DNA of 33,097 nt from a virus. Below, piece after piece: positions 1 through 4,849 of the stretch. The notes under the pieces were generated by a model. It ran no database searches, had not been told where the DNA came from, and saw only the letters and a program-made list of their open reading frames with translations. A program made the translations under genes and the position numbers. How positions within the stretch are numbered: position 1 is the first letter of the stretch; every line of letters begins with the position of its first letter. Location: positions 1 to 33,097 of IMG/VR virus record IMGVR_UViG_3300042355_000507, one strand, 5' to 3'.

Positions 1-91
1 CCTTGTATTTCGGCTCATCGCCGGCCTTGAAGGCGCGCGGCTCGAACAGGTCGGGGAAGGAAAGGCGGACGTTCTTTAGTGCGAGTTTCAT
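1..91 (-). CDS. DUF2815-type ssDNA-annealing protein, N-terminal part (cut by window edge)
   Basis: Only the first 30 codons lie in the window. The start ATG (91-89) overlaps the TGA of the gene upstream as ATGA, and an AAGGAG stands 7 bases before it. The visible N terminus reads MKLALKNVRLSFPDLFEP and then RAFKAGDEPKYK. The pattern 'L.NVRLSFP.LFEP' is typical of the DUF2815 family, phage single-strand annealing proteins that are usually encoded next to a DUF2800 nuclease, as here (465-1754). The likely role is annealing of ssDNA in phage recombination or replication. The assignment rests on a short stretch plus the gene neighbourhood. Confidence 0.7.
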   Translation of the reverse strand, partial: MKLALKNVRLSFPDLFEPRAFKAGDEPKYK

Positions 92-273
92 GGTGTTGCT
101 CCTTGTGTGGTGTTGAAGTGGTAGGGATACTTGCGTTGCGCGCGCTCGATTGCTGCTTGTACTGCGGCTTTACGCTCTCGCGGATCGCGCAGCTTTGATG
201 CAGCGATGAGCGCCTCGCGTGCATCCGGGGGTAAGGTGGTGGCTATCTTGGGCAGGGGTTTGCGTTGCGGCAT
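88..273 (-). CDS. Small basic protein of unknown function (61 aa)
   Basis: Starts MPQRKPLPKIATTLPPDARE. The middle is predicted helical and charged (KLRDPRERKAAVQAAIERAQRKYP). No known domain is recognised. The ATG (273-271) follows the TGA of the membrane-protein gene by 4 bases, and its own TGA overlaps the ATG of the annealing-protein gene, so the gene is embedded in a translationally coupled operon. That position between the Cas4-like nuclease and the annealing protein suggests a recombination accessory or an unrelated small early protein. It is believed real because of the tight packing and the coupled start and stop; function unknown. Confidence 0.6.
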   Translation of the reverse strand: MPQRKPLPKIATTLPPDAREALIAASKLRDPRERKAAVQAAIERAQRKYPYHFNTTQGATP

Positions 274-277
274 GGCG

Positions 278-460
278 TCACCCCATCACGCGGTTGACGA
301 CGGCGACGGCGGCATACACACCCACCACGCCGATCATCACTTGGAGCAGGGCGCCCAAGGCCGACTCGTGCAGGCCGGTGACGCCGAGAACCAACGCCCC
401 GAGCATGCCGATGGCGAACCACGAGAGGAAGGCGAGGGCGTATGCTTTCATGCGCTTCAT
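278..460 (-). CDS. Small membrane protein with two predicted transmembrane helices (60 aa)
   Basis: Starts MKRMKAYALAFLSWFAIGML. A first hydrophobic segment covers about residues 7-27 (AYALAFLSWFAIGMLGALVLG). A second covers about residues 36-55 (GALLQVMIGVVGVYAAVAVV). The end is short and basic (NRVMG). The start ATG (460-458) comes 4 bases after the TGA of the DUF2800 gene. A second in-frame ATG three codons later is possible. Size and topology would fit a small holin-like or superinfection-related membrane protein, but its place among early recombination genes argues against a lysis role. Function is unassigned. Confidence 0.6.
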   Translation of the reverse strand: MKRMKAYALAFLSWFAIGMLGALVLGVTGLHESALGALLQVMIGVVGVYAAVAVVNRVMG

Positions 461-464
461 CGCG

Positions 465-1754
465 TCACCCCGCGAGGTCGTCGCCGACCACAGCGAAGTC
501 ATCCTCGACCGGCGTGATGACGAGAGCCGGGCGCTTGTCGGACTCGGGCGCGACGCTCGGCTTGCCATCGGACTGCGTGATGAGAGGCGTCACGCGGTTC
601 CAACGCTTCGGCGAGTCCTTGAGGAGCTTCTCGGCCGTTGTGGGACTCACGAGCTTGTAGGAGTACATCTCGTCGTGCTTGAGCCGCATCGACTTGAACA
701 CCTCCTCGGCCGCAGCCTCATCCGACCACGCCCTGTTACCTCTCTTACCCTGCACGAGCTTGTAGCCGGGCACTGGCGTACCGGCCAGCAGGCGACGTTC
801 GACCTCGGCACGCACGGCCTTGCACCAATCCTCGATGAGATCGACCGCGGCCATCTTGGTCGAGAGGTCGGTGTCGTCGGCGTTGTGGATCGTCTCTTCG
901 ACGAAGGCTTCCTCGTCGAGTTGGGGCAGCGCTTCGAAGTCCGCACCGACGCCTTCCTCGACAAACGCGGCGAGCTTCGGGCAGGTCGCGCGGGCCTTGC
1001 AGAAGCCGTCAGAGCAGTGCGCGCCGGGCTGCAAGTACGGCAGCAACTTGTCGTCGGCGATGTTGTTGAGGACGTGGATTACGTGAGCCGCTTGCAGCTT
1101 GGCGTGCGCCTCGAACTTGCGCAGCACGTCGACCTCGATCTCCCAATCGCTCGGTTCGCGCGACTTGCGGGGTTGATGGATCGTGAGACACGCACGGCGG
1201 AAGTCGTAGAGCAGGTCTAGCTCGCGCAGCGCCCCGCAGCCATACATCTGCAATTGCTCGCTCTCGACGGCGTCGATCTCGACGCCACGGCCGAACTTGA
1301 GGTCGATCAGGTCGAGCATGGCGGTGCCATCAGCCCACACGCTCACGATCACCACGTCGCCGGTGCCAGTGGCGCCCGGCTCGCCGGTCATGTGGTCGAT
1401 GGGCAGGCGTTGCTCGACGAGCAGCGTGACCTCGACAGCGCCGGCCAGTTTGCGGGCCTCGACCCGAGCGCGGACCATGTCAACGTAGACCTGCACGTCG
1501 GCCGCCATCTCCTCGGTAACTTCCATCGAGAAGCAGCGCTCGACGAACTCACCCGCGGCTTCGAGTTCAAGGCGGTGGCTACCCGAGCAGCGCATCCACT
1601 TCTTCGCCCCCGAGGGCGAGAGCTTGGCGTGCTCATAGTCCTGCGACTCGATCAGGCGGCCGACGTAGGCCGCGGCGTCGGTGCCTTCGGTGAGGCACAT
1701 GGCCGCGAGGGCGTGGGCGATCGTGCCCTCGTCGGCGTACTTGGTGCTAGCCAT
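465..1754 (-). CDS. DUF2800 / Cas4-like PD-(D/E)XK exonuclease with probable Fe-S cluster
   Basis: 429 aa. Predicted nuclease for phage recombination. Features are in Cas4/AddB order: an N-terminal 'DEGTIAH' (8-14) and 'LSPSGAKKWMRCSGS' with Cys56; 'GTGD' with Asp133; 'DLKFG' with Asp151 and Lys153; 'EQLQMYG' as the QxxxY motif (167-171); then a Cys triad C247-x4-C252-x5-C258. Cys56 plus the triad match the usual four iron-sulfur ligands of the family. The start is ATG 1754, with AGAAAGGA 7 bases upstream; an in-frame extension further upstream has no better site. The ATG lies inside the last codons of the preceding gene (8-base overlap, ATGGCTAG). The partner annealing protein follows two small genes later. 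Confidence 0.85.
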   Translation of the reverse strand: MASTKYADEGTIAHALAAMCLTEGTDAAAYVGRLIESQDYEHAKLSPSGAKKWMRCSGSHRLELEAAGEFVERCFSMEVTEEMAADVQVYVDMVRARVEARKLAGAVEVTLLVEQRLPIDHMTGEPGATGTGDVVIVSVWADGTAMLDLIDLKFGRGVEIDAVESEQLQMYGCGALRELDLLYDFRRACLTIHQPRKSREPSDWEIEVDVLRKFEAHAKLQAAHVIHVLNNIADDKLLPYLQPGAHCSDGFCKARATCPKLAAFVEEGVGADFEALPQLDEEAFVEETIHNADDTDLSTKMAAVDLIEDWCKAVRAEVERRLLAGTPVPGYKLVQGKRGNRAWSDEAAAEEVFKSMRLKHDEMYSYKLVSPTTAEKLLKDSPKRWNRVTPLITQSDGKPSVAPESDKRPALVITPVEDDFAVVGDDLAG

Positions 1755-1995
1755 TGCTGAGTCCTTTCTTGATAGCCTTGGCGGCGTGATGAAAACCGCT
1801 GTAGTACCCCTGCTGCTTCCCAAGGGGTTCCCCCCTTTTGACGACCAGCGCAAGAATCCACACGAAATTTTCTAATTCGTCGCCTTTGATGTCGTGCTTG
1901 GCGATGAACTTTTTAAGGGCGCCCTCTAATCCGGTGGCTTTATCTGACGCGAGCACCTCACGGACGATGTTGCGAGCGTCTTTAGTGCTAGCCAT
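1747..1995 (-). CDS. Small protein of unknown function (82 aa)
   Basis: Begins MASTKDARNIVREVLASDKA and ends KGLSNG. It looks globular and helical (LEGALKKFIAKHDIKGDELENFVWILALVV), followed by a short region with Gly and aromatic residues. No family is recognised. The start ATG at 1995 has AGAAAGGA 7 bases upstream; a more upstream in-frame ATG (2019) lacks a comparable site. The first four codons and the leader are nearly identical to those of the next gene (465-1754), a small duplication described in the findings. Its TAG stop overlaps the start of the nuclease gene, so the two are probably coupled. Confidence 0.6.
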   Translation of the reverse strand: MASTKDARNIVREVLASDKATGLEGALKKFIAKHDIKGDELENFVWILALVVKRGEPLGKQQGYYSGFHHAAKAIKKGLSNG

Positions 1996-2083
1996 TGCGT
2001 TGTCCTTTCTGCCGGGCACGCCACTCCGCGCCGATCTGGCGGCAGGCAGCGAGCACGGCGATGTAGATGAGCTTGCGCTTCAC
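1988..2083 (-). CDS. Candidate 31-aa basic peptide, coupled at both ends
   Basis: A GTG at 2083 overlaps the TGA of the preceding gene as GTGA. The frame reads MKRKLIYIAVLAACRQIGAE, continues with a basic tail (WRARQKGQRNG), and stops at a TAG inside the next gene's ATGGCTAG. It fills an otherwise empty 84-base gap exactly, with overlap at both ends. This is the same junction type as at 1747-1754. It could be a real micro-protein or simply a path that keeps ribosomes moving to the next start. No homology is recognised. Confidence 0.45.
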   Translation of the reverse strand: MKRKLIYIAVLAACRQIGAEWRARQKGQRNG

Positions 2084-2505
2084 GACGCGAGCACCGCTTC
2101 GGCGTCGGTGCAGAAGGCCGCGACCTGATCGGCGGGCAGCTTGGCGGCCACCGGCACGCCGTACTTCTTGAGCAGTTCGACGGCGGTGTCGCGGCCCTTG
2201 TCGGCGACGATCTTCATCGTGAGCGCCTTGGCCTTGTCGATCGTGGCGTCACCGCCAGAGGGCGCAGCGGTCGGTGCCGGTGTAGCCGGGGTAGCGGCAG
2301 GCTGTGCAGCGGAAGCAGCCGCCGGGGCTTCGGGCTTGGGGTCGGCTTTCTTGACCTCCTGCTTGGGGGCGTGGTGCTCGGCGATGCGCTGCTTGACTTC
2401 CGTCGCAGTCATCTCCGGGCCTTGCCCTGCGGGTGTGGTGGCCGCGACGAGCTTGGCGAGTTCGGCGGGGGTGGATACGGTGAAGCTCATGGTGATCGGG
2501 AACAT
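2080..2505 (-). CDS. Early protein with Ala/Pro-rich linker and helical C-terminal domain (141 aa)
   Basis: The N-terminal part (about 1-50) contains 'STPAELAKLVAA' and 'MTATEVKQRIAEHH'. A Pro/Ala/Lys-rich linker follows (about 52-88). The helical C-terminal domain (about 89-141) reads 'DKAKALTMKIVADKGRDTA', then 'VELLKKYGVPVAAKLP' and 'DQVAAFCTDAEAVLAS'. Similar C-terminal domains occur in phage early proteins near recombination or replication genes, but no biochemical role is assigned here. The start is ATG 2505 with AAGGAG 8 bases upstream. It sits directly before the small genes leading into the Cas4-like nuclease, which fits a recombination accessory; that is inference from position only. 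Confidence 0.65.
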   Translation of the reverse strand: MFPITMSFTVSTPAELAKLVAATTPAGQGPEMTATEVKQRIAEHHAPKQEVKKADPKPEAPAAASAAQPAATPATPAPTAAPSGGDATIDKAKALTMKIVADKGRDTAVELLKKYGVPVAAKLPADQVAAFCTDAEAVLAS

Positions 2506-2530
2506 CGTTGTTACTCCTTGGTGTGGTGGG

Positions 2531-2701
2531 TCAAAGGTTCAACATCAAGCGCGTGAGGGCGCGCTGGTATTCGGCCTCGTCGCGTTGCAAGGCGGCGAGG
2601 TGCGTGTGGTTGCGCTCGGGCTGCGAGCGGGCGAGGGCGATCTCTAACTGAGTCGCCCACAGCAGGGCGCGGTAGAACAGGTCGAGGAGGGCAGCGCGCA
2701 T
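2531..2701 (-). CDS. Small helical protein of unknown function (56 aa)
   Basis: Starts MRAALLDLFYRALLWATQLE and ends RLMLNL. The whole chain is predicted helical and has many Arg, Glu and Gln residues. The ATG (2701-2699) follows the TAG of the preceding 39-aa gene by 3 bases, and the TGA stands 25 bases before the next start. No family is recognised. A longer reading in another frame covers this region (2511-2714) but is Pro/Arg-rich and looks like a shadow; this frame has normal amino-acid composition and fits the operon spacing. Confidence 0.55.
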   Translation of the reverse strand: MRAALLDLFYRALLWATQLEIALARSQPERNHTHLAALQRDEAEYQRALTRLMLNL

Positions 2702-2704
2702 GGC

Positions 2705-2824
2705 CTAGTACCAAAGCAGGAACACGGCGAGGAAGAAGCCCACGCCGAGGAGGATGAGGATGCCCTCGACCAGCGTAGTGCCAGCGCGTTCGAGGTCGGC
2801 GAGGTCGTCATCGTCGAAGATCAT
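2705..2824 (-). CDS. 39-aa single-pass membrane peptide
   Basis: Starts MIFDDDDLADLERAGTTLVE, an acidic N terminus, followed by one hydrophobic helix (about residues 19-38: VEGILILLGVGFFLAVFLLW) and a terminal Tyr. The ATG (2824) lies 2 bases after the TGA of the upstream gene. A purine-rich AAAGGA stands 9 bases before it, within the end of that gene. Small acidic-headed membrane peptides are common in phage early operons, but function cannot be assigned. Confidence 0.55.
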   Translation of the reverse strand: MIFDDDDLADLERAGTTLVEGILILLGVGFFLAVFLLWY

Positions 2825-2826
2825 GG

Positions 2827-3312
2827 TCAGAGTCCTTTCGCTTGGTTGATGGTGGCGTTGGCTTGCGCCACCACGCCGCGGCCGTAGTCGGACAGCACGG
2901 TCGAGTTGCCGAAGGTCTTGACCATCGCTTCGAGCGCCGCCAGCAGAACGGGGGCGGCTTCCTTGATGCGCGCGGCCTGCTTCAACTGCTCGGCGGCGAT
3001 CGCGCGTTGCTCGACCTCGTAAGCGATGTGCTTCTCGAAGGCGGGCGCGATCGTGGGGATCGCGGCCTGCATGAGGGGCACGATCTTGCGGCCGATCGCG
3101 CCGTTCATATCGAGCATGCGCGTGTTGAAGTAGCCCTCGCCGCGGTACTCCACGCGGAGCGGCGGGTTCTTGAAGAGGACCGAGTCGACCGGCCGGTACT
3201 CGTGGCGATCGACCCATACGTGATAGCGGGCGCCTTGGTACTCACAGCACAGCGCGACGTGGCCGTGCTCGTTGCCGCTGAGGTGGATGTTGGTGGGGGT
3301 CTTGGTCGTCAT
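2827..3312 (-). CDS. Hypothetical early protein (161 aa)
   Basis: The N-terminal half looks beta-rich (HVALCCEYQGARYHVWVDRH; then EYRPVDSVLFKNPPLRVEYR). The C-terminal half is helical (about residues 75-161, including KHIAYEVEQRAIAAEQLKQA and PVLLAALEAMVKTFGNSTV). No family is recognised. The start is ATG 3312, with a weak GGGGG 10 bases upstream. It begins 3 bases after the upstream stop and ends 2 bases before the next start. It is the second gene of the leftward early operon, so it is probably expressed soon after infection. Confidence 0.6.
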   Translation of the reverse strand: MTTKTPTNIHLSGNEHGHVALCCEYQGARYHVWVDRHEYRPVDSVLFKNPPLRVEYRGEGYFNTRMLDMNGAIGRKIVPLMQAAIPTIAPAFEKHIAYEVEQRAIAAEQLKQAARIKEAAPVLLAALEAMVKTFGNSTVLSDYGRGVVAQANATINQAKGL

Positions 3313-3315
3313 GGC

Positions 3316-3669
3316 TCAGACCCCCGGCATGAAGTGCAGCGAGGACTCGGGCTTGATCTCAACCATGCGGCCCGAGAGCTTGAGGACCGGCTGCTCGACC
3401 GGCAGAAAACCGATATGGCGGAACTGGCTGCGGCGGGCGTGGCCGTTGCCGCGCATGCCGTGGTAGGTGATGTCGCGGCAGTCGCGGAGGTTGTACTCGT
3501 CGGCCTCGTTACGCTTGAAGGTCAAGCTACCGACGTGCGTGCGGTTGCCGTGTGTCGTTGTGACAGAGGCCCAAGTGATGACATCTTCGTGGTCGTACCG
3601 CTTGGCGACGTAGGCTTCGACCTCGCGGGTCTCGTTGCCGATCGTCAGTTTGATGTTGATGGTCGTCAT
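3316..3669 (-). CDS. Hypothetical first gene of leftward early operon (117 aa)
   Basis: Starts MTTINIKLTIGNETREVEAY. Appears beta-rich, with several His and Arg residues (NRTHVGSLTFKRNEADEYN). No family is recognised. Two starts are possible: GTG 3678 overlaps the AAAGGTG ribosome site and is unlikely, whereas ATG 3669 lies 8 bases after AAAGG and is preferred. This is the first gene after the strong promoter at 3715-3745, about 40 bases from the predicted transcription start, so it should be among the most highly expressed early genes. Confidence 0.6.
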   Translation of the reverse strand: MTTINIKLTIGNETREVEAYVAKRYDHEDVITWASVTTTHGNRTHVGSLTFKRNEADEYNLRDCRDITYHGMRGNGHARRSQFRHIGFLPVEQPVLKLSGRMVEIKPESSLHFMPGV

Positions 3670-3714
3670 GGCATTCACCTTTGAATTGAGGGTTCAGTAA
3701 AGACTACGGCCCCG

Positions 3715-3745
3715 ATTCTACAGCAAACGCTAAACGGTCTGTCAA
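3715..3745 (-). promoter_or_regulatory. Sigma70-like promoter of the leftward early operon
   Basis: Reading leftward: TTGACA (3745-3740), 17 bases, then TGTAGA (3722-3717), or TAGAAT (3720-3715) at 19 bases. The spacer contains the decamer GTTTAGCGTT (+ strand AACGCTAAAC, 3726-3735), which is also present in the rightward promoter at 4519-4547 at the same distance from TTG. Transcription would start near 3708 and run into the gene starting at 3669. The region 3721-3780 is AT-rich compared with its surroundings. Confidence 0.75.
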
Positions 3746-3770
3746 CCCCTGTACGAAAAAATAAATCGAC

Positions 3771-3801
3771 GGGCAAAAAGAAAGCCGCCCGAGGGCGGCT
3801 T
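3771..3801 (-). terminator. Rho-independent terminator of the repressor unit
   Basis: Leftward RNA would form an 8-9 bp GC-rich stem (AAGCCGCC, loop CTCG, GGCGGCTT; 3801-3782), followed by TCTTTTTG. It stands just after the 53-aa membrane-protein gene and before the early-operon promoter, so it insulates the two leftward units. Confidence 0.85.
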
Positions 3802-3817
3802 GGCGGGGTGCGCTTGC

Positions 3818-3979
3818 CTAGCGCAGCATCACCATCACGTAGTCGATCGCCATGTGCAGGGCCACGGCGATGAGTGCCCATTTCACGACGAAGTTCTTGT
3901 TCGCCGGCTCGTCGTAGTGGTAAAGCCCGCCGTGCTCGACGAGGTAGCGAATGCGTTGCCTTGCCAGATGGTTGCTCAC
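3818..3979 (-). CDS. Small membrane protein after the repressor gene (53 aa)
   Basis: Starts MSNHLARQRIRYLVEHGGLY. One hydrophobic helix lies at the C terminus (about residues 31-52, VVKWALIAVALHMAIDYVMVML). The chosen start is GTG 3979: AAAGGA at the end of the upstream gene provides the ribosome site, and only 2 bases separate it from the upstream TAA. An ATG further upstream (4018) would overlap the repressor gene by 37 bases and is less likely. Co-transcribed with the repressor-like gene and followed by a terminator, it could be a lysogenic-conversion or exclusion factor; no homology supports that. Confidence 0.6.
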   Translation of the reverse strand: MSNHLARQRIRYLVEHGGLYHYDEPANKNFVVKWALIAVALHMAIDYVMVMLR

Positions 3980-3981
3980 TT

Positions 3982-4404
3982 TTATCCTTTCAGGAGTTTG
4001 ACCAACTTTCTGATGCACTCGTCATCTACCGCACCGTCTACGACCGCGTGCTCGTAGGCGAACGCGACGAGGTCGGCCATGCGGCCGGGCGATAGCTTCA
4101 GCCCGGCGTCCTCGACGGCCGCCCCGACGGTAAGCATGACGCGCGCCACGAGGCTCGAATTGACCCGCTCGGCCTTGCCCTGCCTGTCGGGGTGCTGATC
4201 CAGATCAAGCCAGCCGGGCGGCAGGTCGAGCGTGCTCTCGACGTACCGCGCTGTTTTCTCGGTGATCGGCTTCTGCGAGCCGACCAACTGCGAGAGGTAC
4301 GACGGCCCGGAGTATCCGAGCTTCTTCGCCAGATTGGTCGGGCCGTCCCACTGCTTGATGAGCGCCTTGAGGTTCTTTTTCCGCAAGGCTTGAAGGTCAG
4401 GCAT
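3982..4404 (-). CDS. HTH (Cro/CI-like) DNA-binding regulator, leftward (140 aa)
   Basis: An N-terminal lambda-repressor-like HTH covers about residues 8-65: KNLKALI, then 'NLAKKLGYSGPSYLSQLVG', then 'ITEKTARYVESTLDLPPGWLD'. The pattern 'LA..LG.....YLSQL.G' with a following 'PPGWLD' is typical of phage and plasmid XRE-type regulators. The C-terminal part (about 75-140) is helical, with no protease (LexA-like) signature, so oligomerisation or anti-repressor contact is guesswork. It is transcribed away from a paralogous HTH gene (4579-4845), the layout of an immunity or early-decision switch. A perfect inverted repeat lies 24 bases upstream of its ATG, a possible autoregulatory operator. No convincing -10 box was found. 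Confidence 0.75.
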   Translation of the reverse strand: MPDLQALRKKNLKALIKQWDGPTNLAKKLGYSGPSYLSQLVGSQKPITEKTARYVESTLDLPPGWLDLDQHPDRQGKAERVNSSLVARVMLTVGAAVEDAGLKLSPGRMADLVAFAYEHAVVDGAVDDECIRKLVKLLKG

Positions 4405-4425
4405 CGGCGCCCCGTTGGTTGAAGT

Positions 4426-4461
4426 GTCAAGCGTGCCCGATGCCGCACGCTTTCGTCAAGC
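4426..4461. promoter_or_regulatory. Candidate operator: inverted repeat plus direct repeat
   Basis: AAGCGTGC (4429-4436) and GCACGCTT (4445-4452) form a perfect 8-bp inverted repeat with an 8-base spacer. GTCAAGC occurs at 4426-4432 and again at 4455-4461, giving a third related half-site (CAAGCACG). The position just upstream of the leftward HTH gene suggests binding of one of the two regulators. Confidence 0.5.
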
Positions 4462-4518
4462 ACGGCGTAGCAGGAGGTAAATAGCCCATAGTCGGATCAA
4501 TGACTTAGCAAAAAGTTG

Positions 4519-4547
4519 TTGCCTTGTGGTTTAGCGTTCAGTAACTT
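4519..4547 (+). promoter_or_regulatory. Candidate rightward promoter with shared operator decamer
   Basis: TTGCCT (4519-4524), 17 bases, TAACTT (4542-4547). The spacer holds GTTTAGCGTT (4529-4538), beginning 10 bases after the first T of the -35, exactly as in the leftward promoter at 3715-3745. The -10 match is modest, and TTGTTG (4516) with CAGTAA (4539) is an alternative. It would drive the small HTH gene and the primase-helicase gene. Confidence 0.5.
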
Positions 4548-4578
4548 CCGGCCCCACTTCGTCAACGAAAGGACAACC

Positions 4579-4845
4579 GTGAAAGCCAAACACAACCGCC
4601 CCACCGCCGAGAGCGTCCTCAAGACGGTGGGCACCAACCGGCGCAACAACCTGCGCCGCCTGATCGGCGAAGGCCGGCGCTTCACCACGCAGGTCGATCT
4701 CGCCTCGACGCTCGGCGTCACCGACTCCTACCTGTCGCAACTGCTCGGCCCCAATCCGATCCGCCGGGTGACTGAGCCGACCGCGCGCAAGTTCGAGTAC
4801 AAGCTCGGCCTGCGCACCGGCTCGCTCGACCACGCCGCGGAGTAG
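4579..4845 (+). CDS. Small HTH (Cro-like) DNA-binding protein, rightward (88 aa)
   Basis: Starts at GTG 4579 (MKAKHNRPTAESVLKTVGTN), with AAGGA 6 bases upstream. It is basic at the N terminus, then has an HTH: 'NNLRRLI', 'DLASTLGVTDSYLSQLLG', 'VTEPTARKFEYKLGL..GSLD'. It aligns along its whole core with the divergent regulator at 3982-4404 (shared YLSQL.G, TAR, LD), so the two are paralogues. It lacks the C-terminal extension of its partner and so resembles a Cro beside a CI. The stop is 4 bases before the primase-helicase start, so it is the first gene of the rightward replication unit. Confidence 0.75.
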   Translation: MKAKHNRPTAESVLKTVGTNRRNNLRRLIGEGRRFTTQVDLASTLGVTDSYLSQLLGPNPIRRVTEPTARKFEYKLGLRTGSLDHAAE

Positions 4846-4849
4846 CACC

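Noticed and set aside
1755-1853. N-terminal extension of the Cas4-like nuclease
   Set aside because: The family-typical N terminus and a clear ribosome site fit ATG 1754; the extension lies in the preceding gene's frame space and looks non-coding.
2511-3217. - strand frames at 2511-2714 and 2705-3217 as full-length proteins
   Set aside because: Pro/Arg-rich shadows. Only the last 39 codons of the second are real, as the small membrane peptide; the 56-aa frame replaces the first.
4471-4509. GGAGGTAAATAG followed by ATGACTTAG as a leader peptide
   Set aside because: The only start gives a two-codon frame; the purine-rich block has no suitable start at normal distance.
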